A stretch of 64,000 nt of DNA from an uncultured Duncaniella sp. (GCA_910576785.1 CAJTJG010000002.1:1-64000), one strand, 5' to 3'; shown: positions 26,207 through 35,389, counted from the stretch's first letter. Numbers and translations are program-made. Notes: generated by a model not told the origin, from the letters alone.

Positions 26207-28342
26207 ATGAATCTAAAACAATTGGTAATTGCAACACTCCTCGCCGGTGTGGCCTTCACGGGCCATGCCGGCGGGGAGCTGTCGTGGACAGCCGACAACG
26301 GCAACGGAACATATACCAACCCACTGTTCTACGACGAATTCTCCGACCCTGACCTTATCCGCGTGGGGGATGACTTCTACATGGCCGGGACAACCATGCA
26401 CGCCACCCCCGGACTGGTGATACTCCATTCGCGCGATCTGGTGAACTGGGAGTTCATGAGCTATTGCTTCGACCGCTTCGACATGGGCGACGAGTTCAGA
26501 CTCGAGAACGGCAAGGAGGCTTACGGACAGGGGATATGGGCCCCGTGCATCAGGTATCACAACGGTAAGTTCCACGTGTTCAGCAACATCAACGGCCACG
26601 GGCTGCAGGTGTACATATCGGAAGATCCGCGCGGCCCGTGGGAACACATCAATATGGGTGGCAAAATCTATGACCTCTCGGTGCTCTTCGATGACGACGG
26701 CAAGATATATGCCGTGTACAAATACAACGAAGTGCATCTCGTGGAGATGAAACCCGATTTCAGCGGATTCGTGGAAGGGAGCGAGCGTGTGATCATCCCC
26801 GCCGGAAACGCCATGGGCGAGGGGCACCATATGTATAAAGTGGATGGAAAGTATTACATCATAAGCGCCAATTACGCTCCTGTGGGGCGAATGCAATGCG
26901 CACGCGCCGACCGCCCCGAAGGTCCGTATGAGACAGTGACCATCAGTGCCAAGGAGACTTTCGGCACACAGAGGTCACTGTCCACAACAAATATCGGACT
27001 CGGCTCTCCGCTACCCGACGACGGATTCGTCTACAGAACCGGAGGCGGCGACGGTAATTATCTCGCCGCTGTCCCCCTGCATCAGGGTGGCATAGTGGAT
27101 CTGCCCAACGGCGACTGGTGGGGATTCTCAATGGCCGACTTCCGTGGCGTGGGGCGAACCACTTGCCTCTCGCCGGTGACCTGGATAGACGGATGGCCAT
27201 ATTTCGGCCTTGCAGAGAATCCCGGGCGCTCGCCGCGCACATGGTTCAAACCCGCGGTAGCCACTCCTGACTCCCCACATGCCCCTTATGTGAGGAGCGA
27301 TGACTTCAACAGCGGGAAACTTCTACCCATATGGCAATGGAACCATGAGCCGGACCCAAGGATGTGGAGCCTTAAGAAAGGGCGGCTCAATCTCACCGCA
27401 ATGCCCGCCGACAACCTCATGTGGGCTAAAAACACTCTGACACAACGATGCATAGGCCCCGTATCGACCACCACTGTGACACTCGATGCCTCACACCTCA
27501 AGGATGGCGACATCGCCGGTCTTGCCATAATCAATCTCCCCTATGCCTACATAGGGGTGGAGCACGGCACGGAGGGATATTTCCTCGAGGTGCGGTCAGA
27601 TGGCGACAGTGTGCGCACGGCTCTCCCCTCTCCCATAGTGGAACTGGGAGTAGATGTGGACCTTGATGCACAGACGGCACAATTCAGCTATTCGACCGGC
27701 GCAGGGAACGAACTGACAACCATAGGGAAGGGATTCACACTCCCCTATCAGCTCAAGACGTTCCAAGGCTCGCGCACAGGGCTTTTCGCATTCAACCGCA
27801 CCGGGCGCAAGGGTGGCAGGGCATCGTTTGACGACTTTACTGTCTATGAACCGATGGCCGACCGTAAGGCCAATCTTCCCACCGGTAAAGTGATATCGCT
27901 CCGCAATCTCGGCAACGGATCGTATGCCTGGGCCAACCCGCACGGCATGCTCCATCAGGCATCAAAGAACAGCGACGGATATGCCAACTCGGGATGCTTC
28001 TTCAAAGTGCATGACCGCGGCAACGGACGTGTGACACTCGAGGCCATGAACGGCACGGGGTATCTCACCGTGGTAGGGCGCGGACTGTCGTCAGACGTCA
28101 GGATGCTTCCCGCCGAGACCGATGGGAGCCTATTCATGTGGCAGGACATGCTCAGGGGAGAATGCCAGTTGCTGTCATTGAAAACCGGACGCTACGTGGG
28201 TATCAATCCTACTACCGGCGAGCCCTATGGAGCTGACTCCGCAGGATGCGACCCTGACCGCAAGGACGGCACCGTGTTCGGATGGGAAATAATCGACAGC
28301 GACGGAATTGTGAGACAGACAGAAACACACACAACTTATTGA
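26207..28342 (+). CDS. GH43 glycosidase with beta-sandwich and C-terminal beta-trefoil-like domain
   Basis: The 711-residue protein has a signal peptide (1-22). The GH43 propeller (about 35-345) carries Asp47 (FSDPDLIRVGDDFYM), Asp156 (IYDLSVLFDDDG) and Glu205 (MGEGHHMY). A concanavalin-like domain covers about 360-550 (RSDDFNSGKLLPIWQWNHEPD). Residues 565-705 add a repeat-containing region (KVISLRNLGNGSYAWANPHG, FFKVHDRGNGRVTLEAMNG, LLSLKTGRYVGINPTTG) that looks like a fascin/ricin-type beta-trefoil and may bind sugar. It resembles the GH43 at 21629-23272 and is likely another arabinofuranosidase or xylosidase of the xylan system. It lies 7 bp upstream of the next gene, so they are co-transcribed. 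Trefoil assignment is by pattern only. Confidence 0.88.
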   Translation: MNLKQLVIATLLAGVAFTGHAGGELSWTADNGNGTYTNPLFYDEFSDPDLIRVGDDFYMAGTTMHATPGLVILHSRDLVNWEFMSYCFDRFDMGDEFRLENGKEAYGQGIWAPCIRYHNGKFHVFSNINGHGLQVYISEDPRGPWEHINMGGKIYDLSVLFDDDGKIYAVYKYNEVHLVEMKPDFSGFVEGSERVIIPAGNAMGEGHHMYKVDGKYYIISANYAPVGRMQCARADRPEGPYETVTISAKETFGTQRSLSTTNIGLGSPLPDDGFVYRTGGGDGNYLAAVPLHQGGIVDLPNGDWWGFSMADFRGVGRTTCLSPVTWIDGWPYFGLAENPGRSPRTWFKPAVATPDSPHAPYVRSDDFNSGKLLPIWQWNHEPDPRMWSLKKGRLNLTAMPADNLMWAKNTLTQRCIGPVSTTTVTLDASHLKDGDIAGLAIINLPYAYIGVEHGTEGYFLEVRSDGDSVRTALPSPIVELGVDVDLDAQTAQFSYSTGAGNELTTIGKGFTLPYQLKTFQGSRTGLFAFNRTGRKGGRASFDDFTVYEPMADRKANLPTGKVISLRNLGNGSYAWANPHGMLHQASKNSDGYANSGCFFKVHDRGNGRVTLEAMNGTGYLTVVGRGLSSDVRMLPAETDGSLFMWQDMLRGECQLLSLKTGRYVGINPTTGEPYGADSAGCDPDRKDGTVFGWEIIDSDGIVRQTETHTTY

Positions 28343-28349
28343 TAATATT

Positions 28350-30842
28350 ATGAAAAATACAGTCAAAGCAGGATTTCTTGCAGCAGGATGCGCATTAGCC
28401 GCCCTGCATGCAATGGCTGACAATCCGATAGTACAGACATGGTACACGTCTGACCCGGCTCCTATGGTGCATGGCGACCGCCTGTATGTATATACCGGAC
28501 ATGATGAGGATGGCGCCGATTTCTTCTGGATGCAGGAATGGCGTGTATACTCCACCACCGATATGGTCAACTGGACGGATCATGGATCACCTCTGGCTCT
28601 GGAGGATTTCGACTGGGCCGATGACCGCGCCTGGGCCGCACAGTGCATAGAGCGCGATGGTAAATTCTACTGGTACATATGCGCACACTCAAAACTCTCC
28701 AAAGGTATGGCCATAGGAGTGGCTGTGGCCGACAGCCCCACAGGGCCGTTCCACGACGCCATAGGCAAACCTCTTGCCGACACCGGCAGCTGGGATTTCA
28801 TCGATCCGACGGTGATGATAGATGATGACGGACAGGCATGGATCTATTGGGGTAACCCCGTGATATATTACGCCAAGCTGAACAAGGATATGGTGAGCCT
28901 GGACGGAGAGATCAAAACTGTGACACAGACCGTGGAGGGCTTCGGATCGCCCGACCTGAAACTGCGCGACAAGAACAAGAAATATCGCGACTGCTACACC
29001 GAGGGACCATGGATAACGAAGCGCAACGGCAAGTACCAGCTCCTATATGCCGCCGGTGGAATTCCGGAGCACATAGCCTATTCGGAGAGCACCTCGCCCG
29101 AAGGGCCGTGGAAATATATGGGCGAAATAATGCCGCTGCAGGACACCGGCTCGTTCACAAACCACTGCGGTGTAGCCGACTACAAGGGGAGATCCTACTT
29201 CTTCTATCACACCGGTAAACTTCCCGGCGGAGGAGGATTCGGACGCAGTGCGGCTGTCGAGGAGTTCAAATACAATCCGGATGGAACCTTCCCCATAATC
29301 AACGCCACCGCCGAAGGACCCGCACCAGTCGGCACACTTGACCCGTATGGACGTGTCGAGGCCGAGACAATGGCATTCTCGCGCGGAGTGAAGTCAGAAC
29401 CGACATCCTATGGAGGTGTCTACGTATCTGAGATCCACAACGGTGACTACATAAAACTGCGCGAGGTGGACTTCGGGAATGACAGCACACCACTCACATT
29501 CTCGGCCACAGTGGCTTCGGCGCTGCGCGGAGGTTCCATAGAGGTGCATCTGGACAGCATAGCCGGCCCGACCGTGGCCACCATCAACGTAGGCAATACC
29601 GGCGGTTGGGAGAAATGGACCACACTGACCACCGACAATGTGACACCCGTAAGCGGCATACATGACATGTATCTCGTGTTCAAGGGACGCAAAGGGCCAA
29701 AACTTTTCAACCTCGACTATTGGGGTTTTGCAAGAAAGGGCGCTGACACAAGCTCAGCGACCGAAGGTTCTGAAACAGCCGTCAACACCATACCGGGCAA
29801 TGAGTATCCGCGTGTAAGTCCCGACGGGAGAGCGCACTTCCGCCTGCATGCGCCCGATGCCTCGGATGTTAAAGTGGATATCTGCGGACGGAAATCTTCC
29901 ATGGAGAAGGACGCACGCGGAATGTGGAGCTGCACTACCGATCCGCTGGTGGCAGGATTCCACTACTACTTCATCAATGTGGATGGTGTGAGCGTGACCG
30001 ATCCCGCCTCACGCACATACTTCGGCGCTTGCCGCCAGGCCTCCGGCATAGAGATACCCGAAGGAGCCGAGGGAGACTATTACCGTCCGCAGCCGGGAGT
30101 GGCACAGGGACAAGTGAGAAGTTGCACCTACTATGCGGCATCGCAGGACAAATTCCGGCGTGCCATGGTCTATACACCTGCCGAATATGAAAAAAAGACC
30201 AAGAAACGCTATCCGGTCCTTTATCTGCAGCACGGCATGGGCGAGAACGAGACAGGATGGTGCAATCAAGGATACATGCAGCACATCATGGACAATCTCA
30301 TTGCTTCGGGCGAATGCGAGCCTATGATAGTGGTGATGGAGAGCGGAGATGTGGAAGCCCCGTTCCGTCCGACTCCCGGCAAGGATGTAAGCGCGGAGCG
30401 TGCCCGCTACGGAGCATCATTCTATGAGGCCATGCTCAACGACCTCATCCCTATGATCGACAACACGTTCCGCACCCGTTCCGACCGTAAGGGCCGTGCC
30501 ATGGCCGGACTCTCATGGGGCGGCTACCAGACATTCAACACCGTGCTCCCCAATCTTGACAAATTCTCAGCCATAGGAGCCTTCAGTGGCGCCCTGTTTG
30601 ATGTGGACGTGGCCAAATGCTTTGACGGAGTGTTTGCCGATGCAAATAAATTCAACAAGACCGTGGACTATTTCTTCATGGGATGCGGCAGTGAGGAGAA
30701 TTTCGGTACAGGAAAGATGGTGGACAGCCTCAGGGATCTCGGTGTGGAGGTGGACTACTACGTGTCGCCGGGCACACACCATGAATGGCTGACATGGCGC
30801 CGTTGTCTGCGCCAATTCGTGCCAAAACTGTTCAAAAAATAA
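28350..30842 (+). CDS. GH43-CBM6-(CBM48-like)-CE1 fusion: arabinofuranosidase/xylosidase plus feruloyl or acetyl-xylan esterase
   Basis: The 830-residue bifunctional enzyme has a signal peptide (1-23). The GH43 domain (25-330) has Asp35 (TSDPAPM), Asp152 (FIDPTVM) and Glu218 (CYTEGPWI). A CBM6-like module covers 333-460 (RVEAETMAFSRGVKSE, YIKLREVDFG, LDYWGF). An Ig/CBM48-like domain covers 482-570 (RVSPDGRAHFRLHAPDASDVKVD). The CE1 alpha/beta-hydrolase (590-830) has Ser722 in AGLSWGGYQT and a likely catalytic His811 in GTHHEWLTWR. GH43 would remove side-chain arabinose or xylose; CE1 would remove feruloyl or acetyl groups from xylan. Coupling both suits ferulated arabinose side chains. Last gene of the operon, ending at a long inverted repeat. 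Confidence 0.9.
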   Translation: MKNTVKAGFLAAGCALAALHAMADNPIVQTWYTSDPAPMVHGDRLYVYTGHDEDGADFFWMQEWRVYSTTDMVNWTDHGSPLALEDFDWADDRAWAAQCIERDGKFYWYICAHSKLSKGMAIGVAVADSPTGPFHDAIGKPLADTGSWDFIDPTVMIDDDGQAWIYWGNPVIYYAKLNKDMVSLDGEIKTVTQTVEGFGSPDLKLRDKNKKYRDCYTEGPWITKRNGKYQLLYAAGGIPEHIAYSESTSPEGPWKYMGEIMPLQDTGSFTNHCGVADYKGRSYFFYHTGKLPGGGGFGRSAAVEEFKYNPDGTFPIINATAEGPAPVGTLDPYGRVEAETMAFSRGVKSEPTSYGGVYVSEIHNGDYIKLREVDFGNDSTPLTFSATVASALRGGSIEVHLDSIAGPTVATINVGNTGGWEKWTTLTTDNVTPVSGIHDMYLVFKGRKGPKLFNLDYWGFARKGADTSSATEGSETAVNTIPGNEYPRVSPDGRAHFRLHAPDASDVKVDICGRKSSMEKDARGMWSCTTDPLVAGFHYYFINVDGVSVTDPASRTYFGACRQASGIEIPEGAEGDYYRPQPGVAQGQVRSCTYYAASQDKFRRAMVYTPAEYEKKTKKRYPVLYLQHGMGENETGWCNQGYMQHIMDNLIASGECEPMIVVMESGDVEAPFRPTPGKDVSAERARYGASFYEAMLNDLIPMIDNTFRTRSDRKGRAMAGLSWGGYQTFNTVLPNLDKFSAIGAFSGALFDVDVAKCFDGVFADANKFNKTVDYFFMGCGSEENFGTGKMVDSLRDLGVEVDYYVSPGTHHEWLTWRRCLRQFVPKLFKK

Positions 30843-30865
30843 ACCGGAACATAGTGCTGTGTCAT

Positions 30866-30993
30866 AATTGACAGAAGGATACATAAGGACGAATAAGGGA
30901 CAAAAGTGACAGAAATTTAATTATCAATACGACAATTAATTATTTTCTGTCACTTTTGTCCCTTATTCGTCCTTATGTATCCTTCTGTCAATT
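30866..30993. repeat. Perfect 50-bp inverted repeat between convergent genes (bidirectional terminator or palindromic element)
   Basis: Arms 30866-30915 and 30944-30993 are exact reverse complements over 50 bp, with a 28-bp AT-rich loop. It starts 24 bp after the GH43-CE1 stop and ends 12 bp before the gmd stop, so it should block read-through both ways. It is much longer than an ordinary terminator and has no clear U-tract of its own. Confidence 0.9.
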
Positions 30994-31005
30994 ACATATT
31001 TGAGA

Positions 31006-32097
31006 TCACTTTACTATACCCTTCTCGAGGTATTCAGCGAGGTTTGTGCGTACCTGCTCGCCGGCACGCTCTACGGCCACCTTGGCCATATCGGCGTCAA
31101 CCATCAGATTGACAAGCTGCTCGAAGGATGTCTTCTTGGAAGGATCCCAACCAAGTTGCTTGCGGGCCTTGGACGGATCACCCCAGAGATTCACCACATC
31201 AGTGGGACGGTAGAAGTCGGGCGATACCTCAATCACCACCTTTCCGGTAGCCTTGTCGATGCCCTTCTCATTCTCACCCTCACCCTCGAACACGAGGTCG
31301 ATGCCGGCACGCTTGAATGCGAGGAGGCAGAACTCGCGCACGGAGTGCTGCTCGCCGGTGGCGATGACATAGTCCTCGGGCTTTTCCTGCTGGAGAATGA
31401 GCCACATGCACTCCACATAGTCCTTGGCATAACCCCAGTCGCGCAGCGAGGAGAGATTGCCGAGATAGAGCTTCTCCTGTTTGCCCTGCGCGATGCGTGC
31501 GGCACCGAGAGTGATCTTGCGTGTGACGAATGTCTCACCACGGCGCTCACTCTCGTGGTTGAAGAGTATGCCGGAGCAGCAATACATGCCATAGGCCTCG
31601 CGGTATTCCTTTACAATCCAGAATCCATAGAGCTTGGCCACTGCATAGGGGCTGTAGGGATGGAATGGAGTTTTCTCATTCTGAGGCACTTCCTCAACCT
31701 TGCCGTAGAGCTCGGATGTGGATGCCTGATATATGCGGCATGTGGATGCGAGACCGCAAAGACGCACAGCCTCAAGGATGCGGAGCACACCTGTGGCATC
31801 GACATCGGCGGTAAACTCGGGAGAGTCGAACGACACCTGTACGTGGCTCTGTGCGGCGAGATTGTATATCTCGTCGGGACGTACTTTGGAGACCACCTGC
31901 ATGATGGACATCGAGTCACCGAGATCTGCATAGTGGAGATGGAAGTTTGCGTGACCTTCAAGGTGGGCGATGCGCTCACGGAAGTCTACTGACGATCTTC
32001 TAATAGTACCATGCACATCATAACCCTTGTCAAGAAGAAATTCGGCCAGAAACGAACCATCCTGACCGGTAATGCCGGTTATTAAAGCGGTCTTCAT
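31006..32097 (-). CDS. gmd: GDP-mannose 4,6-dehydratase
   Basis: Start placed at ATG 32097 (MKTALITGITGQDGSFLAEF), because an extended SDR protein begins there and the promoter lies just upstream; this gives 363 residues. Features are the NAD(P)-binding TGITGQDG motif (7-14), RRSSVDF (33-39), the YxxxK catalytic pair Tyr151/Lys155 in YSPYAVAK with TSE at 127-129, and the typical ILFNHESERRGETFVTRKI segment. It converts GDP-mannose to GDP-4-keto-6-deoxymannose, the precursor of GDP-fucose, GDP-rhamnose and related capsule or O-antigen sugars. No GDP-fucose synthase follows in the window. Convergent with the xylan operon and apparently a single-gene transcript. Confidence 0.95.
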   Translation of the reverse strand: MKTALITGITGQDGSFLAEFLLDKGYDVHGTIRRSSVDFRERIAHLEGHANFHLHYADLGDSMSIMQVVSKVRPDEIYNLAAQSHVQVSFDSPEFTADVDATGVLRILEAVRLCGLASTCRIYQASTSELYGKVEEVPQNEKTPFHPYSPYAVAKLYGFWIVKEYREAYGMYCCSGILFNHESERRGETFVTRKITLGAARIAQGKQEKLYLGNLSSLRDWGYAKDYVECMWLILQQEKPEDYVIATGEQHSVREFCLLAFKRAGIDLVFEGEGENEKGIDKATGKVVIEVSPDFYRPTDVVNLWGDPSKARKQLGWDPSKKTSFEQLVNLMVDADMAKVAVERAGEQVRTNLAEYLEKGIVK

Positions 32098-32153
32098 CTG
32101 AATTGAGTTAAATTGGTTATTGTAAAATATATTGTGTGTCTGAAAAGAAAGCG

Positions 32154-32185
32154 CAAAGTTACACATTTCAGCGAGATTATACAAA
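32154..32185 (-). promoter_or_regulatory. gmd promoter
   Basis: Minus-strand TTTG (32185-32182), 20-bp spacer, TAACTTTG (32161-32154): an exact consensus. Predicted start of transcription is near 32147, giving a leader of about 50 nt. Confidence 0.8.
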
Positions 32186-32332
32186 TCATCGCAGCGTGCC
32201 GCCCAGGAATCAGATCAGAACTCAACCGACATCAGCAATTACGGCAAATTTTCCTAAGAGACGGGTCTATAGACTACGTGGATCCTGAGACAAAAAAATC
32301 CTTTATTTCTCTTTTATGTGAAATAGTTTTGT

Positions 32333-32340
32333 TACTTTTG
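32333..32340 (+). promoter_or_regulatory. -7 box of the toxin-antitoxin operon
   Basis: TACTTTTG matches TAnnTTTG and places transcription start near 32347. This makes ATG 32342 unusable and supports ATG 32366 as the toxin start. No clear -33 element. Confidence 0.55.
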
Positions 32341-32365
32341 CATGGTAATTAAAGCACCTACCCAA

Positions 32366-32836
32366 ATGAGCGAAGTTGAACTGGTCCTATTGGACCAAAA
32401 TGAAAATTGCACAGTCTATACCATTCAGTTTCTGAATGATGACATGCACGAATTTGAAAAATTTGTTTCAAAAATCCGTGCTGATGCCACGTTGGACAAA
32501 GATTATCGTGCAATAGCCCGGTTCATTGACCAGATACTTGACTTTGGCGCTCTGGAGCGATATTTCCGTCCGGAAGGGAAAATGAAGGATGCTGTAGTGG
32601 CACTACCGACAATAAAATCAAAGCTCCGTTTATACTGTCTGCGTCTCTCTGACAAAATCCTGATTCTTGGAAATGGCGGAACAAAAACAACACGAACATA
32701 CAATGAGGACGAAACGTTGAAAGGATACGTTGTCACACTGCAACGTTTTGAGGAACTTCTTAAAGCAGGCGTGAAAGATGGAACAGTATTAATTACCGAA
32801 AATGAGATTCAAACAGACAAAACTTTTGAGCTATGA
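32366..32836 (+). CDS. Putative RelE/HigB-like toxin
   Basis: A 156-residue cytoplasmic protein beginning MSEVELVLLDQNEN. An in-frame ATG at 32342 lies too close to the -7 box. Residues 55-115 (LDFGALERYFRPEGKMKD, KSKLRLYCLRLSDKILILGNGGTK) show the basic beta-strand core of RelE/HigB-type mRNA interferases, though the whole is longer than typical RelE toxins and the match is weak. Its stop overlaps the ATG of an XRE helix-turn-helix gene by 4 bp (ATGA), the toxin-first order of HigBA systems. The gene is visibly AT-richer than the surrounding carbohydrate genes, suggesting transfer. If not a toxin, it is an unknown protein translationally coupled to a regulator. Confidence 0.6.
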   Translation: MSEVELVLLDQNENCTVYTIQFLNDDMHEFEKFVSKIRADATLDKDYRAIARFIDQILDFGALERYFRPEGKMKDAVVALPTIKSKLRLYCLRLSDKILILGNGGTKTTRTYNEDETLKGYVVTLQRFEELLKAGVKDGTVLITENEIQTDKTFEL

Positions 32837-33099
32837 GAACTGCAAAAATCCCATTGAGAGAATTACTTGGTGAAATTACCCCTGCGGAAAGGGCGCAGAC
32901 ACGTATGTCGTTTGAAATATCAAACAGACTTGATGCTCTTATGCGAGAACGCGGATTGTCTAAAAAGCAATTTGCCGATGCCTTAGGCAAGCGCCCAAGT
33001 GAAATTACACGATGGCTCAGCGGTCAGCATAATTTCACGATTGCCACTATCGGGATGCTGACGGCATTCTTCGGACAGCCTATTGTGACTGTCAAGTAA
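32833..33099 (+). CDS. XRE-family helix-turn-helix antitoxin (HigA-like)
   Basis: An 88-residue protein. Residues 28-80 form a helix-turn-helix of the XRE/Cro type (LDALMRERGLSKKQFADALG, KRPSEITRWLSGQHNFTIAT), followed by a short hydrophobic C-terminus. It overlaps the upstream toxin-like gene by 4 bp and is thus co-translated, as in higBA modules where the antitoxin is second and represses the operon. It ends 2 bp before the stop of the convergent pyruvyltransferase gene. Confidence 0.75.
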   Translation: MRTAKIPLRELLGEITPAERAQTRMSFEISNRLDALMRERGLSKKQFADALGKRPSEITRWLSGQHNFTIATIGMLTAFFGQPIVTVK

Positions 33100-33118
33100 G
33101 TTCAATTTGAGTTTACTT
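33094..33118. terminator. Short bidirectional hairpin spanning both convergent stop codons
   Basis: AAGTAAGTTCAA (33094-33105) and TTGAGTTTACTT (33107-33118) pair with two G-U wobbles, and T-rich bases follow. It overlaps the stops of the antitoxin and the pyruvyltransferase genes. Weak but well placed. Confidence 0.4.
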
Positions 33119-34235
33119 TTGGTGTAACCGTACTGAGTGCTCTGCCGAGGAAAGCGAGCGAATGTGCGCGATTACGGTCAAGGATGGGGGATATTGCAGA
33201 CATGTCAGACTTATAGCATGATATGTCCCTGTCTATCTGACCGAGAGTGTTGATCTTGTGGTGGGCGAGGCCGAACATGTCAAGCAGCGAGTCAATGCGT
33301 GCCGTGCCGCGCACCGGATTGGCGAGCACTACGAACGGTTTGCCGAACAACATGGCGAAGATACAGGCATGAAATGAGTCTGTGATGATGAAATCAGCGT
33401 CGCGGAACCCGGCCAGCCATTCGCCCATAGAATGCCCTCTCACTCCATCGGGGGTAAGGGCGCTGTACCATCCGCAACCCAAAGCGGCAGACAGGCGGTC
33501 AAGATCTGGACGCAATCCTTCGGTATCATCAAGCAGATATACCATGACCCCTTGGCGCGACACTGACTTGTCGGCCATCGGAACGTAGTCGGTCTTGTCA
33601 AGCAGCAGTGTCGGGTCGAGCACATGCATGGCGTCAGTCACTCCGAGTGATCCACACAGGTCCACTCCTGACCGTTCCCTCACGGATACTCCCGTGAACC
33701 GTGGCAACATACGTCGGATATCCTCGAGCTCACCCCCGGTATATTCCTCAAGCGAACCTATGCCGAAAGAGGCTGCATATGACAGCAGCCTTATATCGGG
33801 CCATTCACGTGCGAACCATCCGAAAGCATGTCGCATATCTCCAAACGATTTCCTGAAGTAGCATGGACGCCACACCTGATCGCTCCCGAACACTACAGCA
33901 TCGTATTCACCCTCCGAAAGCTCATCAAGCGAACGAACGGTCCTGACAGCAAGATTAGTGCTGATAAACGGAGCCACGCCCTCCATCCTCAATCTCCACA
34001 CATTGTAGATATAACTCTCCCTGCGGATGTCGACACCGCTGCGGCACACATATTTCCGGAACGCACGCCACGGATAGAGCCACAGCCGTGTCAGCAGCGG
34101 CAGCGGACGCAGACCGGGGGTGTCGATCAGCACCGGCTCGTGGCCCATGCGTCTTAACACCTGCTGCATGGCCCATGCCTGCAGAAGGCCTCCGTAGTTG
34201 GCATTGACCTTGAGACTTACAACAGCTATCCTCAT
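33102..34235 (-). CDS. Polysaccharide pyruvyltransferase family protein
   Basis: The 377-residue cytoplasmic protein matches the polysaccharide pyruvyl transferase fold: MRIAVVSLKVNANYGGLLQAWAM at the start, YDAVVFGSDQVW at about 111-122, SYAASFG, VSVRERSGVDL, HVLDPTLLLDKTDY and the C-terminal DADFIITDSFHACIFAMLFGKPFVVL. Such enzymes add pyruvate ketals (or act on related donors) to capsular and exopolysaccharide sugars. It overlaps the preceding FrhB-like gene by 4 bp and belongs to a three-gene set with a flippase. These two families often co-occur in Bacteroidales capsule loci. The acceptor sugar is unknown. Confidence 0.88.
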   Translation of the reverse strand: MRIAVVSLKVNANYGGLLQAWAMQQVLRRMGHEPVLIDTPGLRPLPLLTRLWLYPWRAFRKYVCRSGVDIRRESYIYNVWRLRMEGVAPFISTNLAVRTVRSLDELSEGEYDAVVFGSDQVWRPCYFRKSFGDMRHAFGWFAREWPDIRLLSYAASFGIGSLEEYTGGELEDIRRMLPRFTGVSVRERSGVDLCGSLGVTDAMHVLDPTLLLDKTDYVPMADKSVSRQGVMVYLLDDTEGLRPDLDRLSAALGCGWYSALTPDGVRGHSMGEWLAGFRDADFIITDSFHACIFAMLFGKPFVVLANPVRGTARIDSLLDMFGLAHHKINTLGQIDRDISCYKSDMSAISPILDRNRAHSLAFLGRALSTVTPKVNSN

Positions 34236-35389
34236 CTTCCGAACATGTTTCTTAACTTATTCTTTATTCTGAACATCAAGCTCACAAGCGGGCCATGGTC
34301 AATGAGCACGTCCAGAGATCGTGTGGCCTTCCAGAATCCGCCGGAGGCATATTTCCTTTCCCAGCGGTCCTTCCAGGGGTGAAGAGGCTCCGCAACAGTG
34401 AGCTGCTCCTGTATGCATCCCTCCCGGTCAGTGGAAAAATATTCGAATTCATCCTTGACTGAATCAAAAGCCTTTGCACCGGCAGGGGTGTTGACGAGCA
34501 CGAGCGACACTCCACGGTCGTCCGCCTTCCAGTCCGGGCGTATATCTCCTATTCCCCAGAAATCGCCCACTGTAATGTCAGAACATCTCTCAAAACCTTT
34601 GAACGGACAGCGGCTACAGGATCGTCTGAAAAGGATCTGATAGTAAAAGTTGCGTTTAGGCACGATCCTTCTGCCCGACTCGAGCACAAAGGAGCTTTGC
34701 GATGAGCTCCATCCGTTGGCCGCCTTATCGCGGAAAAAGAAAAGCCTGACGGGCTCGCCGTACTTCCTGCGGAGAGATGCGAGATAATCGCTCCAATATC
34801 CGGGTCCCGGCACACCGAAACAGATCAGATCCACTGTGAGCAGACGCGATGTGTCCACTCTGCGCAGGCGGCACAAGGACACAAGGCCGGCCACCTGGCA
34901 CCCGACTCCGGAGAACAGTACTTCCCTACCCTCACGCAGGTCGCTGATCACATCGCGGTATATGCCATCCATGTCGCTCTGCACATACTTGCTTCCGTAG
35001 AGCGCCGGCAGAGCATCCATATCATCCACCCGTACATGACGCACAGACAGATCAGAGCCGAAGGCCACCCCGTAGACAACTCCCCCACGCTCCACCATGG
35101 CACGCGCGAGAGCCTGAAACGCACCGCCGCTCTGGCTACGGCCGAGGGCCTCACTGTCGCGCAGACGCATACCGTAATACCTCTGTTCCCACTCCTTGCA
35201 AGCCGGCGCAGGGGGGGTGATCATGGGGCATACCCTGTCGCACAGCGAGCATCCGACACACCGGGACTCATCGACCACAGGATAGACGAATCCCTGGTCA
35301 TCGCGGCTCATAGTGATGGCATCATGGCCACATATGGCCTCGCAGGCCGTGCAACCGCAACAATCGGCTTTGTCTTCTATATGGATCAT
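34232..35389 (-). CDS. FrhB-like (coenzyme F420 hydrogenase/dehydrogenase beta family) iron-sulfur protein of a polysaccharide cluster
   Basis: The 385-residue protein has two N-terminal 4Fe-4S ferredoxin motifs (Cys10-13-16-20 and Cys44-47-50-54). An FrhB-type region follows (SEALGRSQSGGAFQALARA, VLFSGVGCQVAGL, DLICFGVPGPGYW, DITVGDFWGIG). In Bacteroidota this family is common in capsule and O-antigen loci next to pyruvyltransferases and is thought to catalyse a redox step on a nucleotide sugar or polymer; there is no reason to invoke F420 here. It overlaps genes on both sides by 4 bp, so the three proteins are translationally coupled. Confidence 0.85.
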   Translation of the reverse strand: MIHIEDKADCCGCTACEAICGHDAITMSRDDQGFVYPVVDESRCVGCSLCDRVCPMITPPAPACKEWEQRYYGMRLRDSEALGRSQSGGAFQALARAMVERGGVVYGVAFGSDLSVRHVRVDDMDALPALYGSKYVQSDMDGIYRDVISDLREGREVLFSGVGCQVAGLVSLCRLRRVDTSRLLTVDLICFGVPGPGYWSDYLASLRRKYGEPVRLFFFRDKAANGWSSSQSSFVLESGRRIVPKRNFYYQILFRRSCSRCPFKGFERCSDITVGDFWGIGDIRPDWKADDRGVSLVLVNTPAGAKAFDSVKDEFEYFSTDREGCIQEQLTVAEPLHPWKDRWERKYASGGFWKATRSLDVLIDHGPLVSLMFRIKNKLRNMFGR

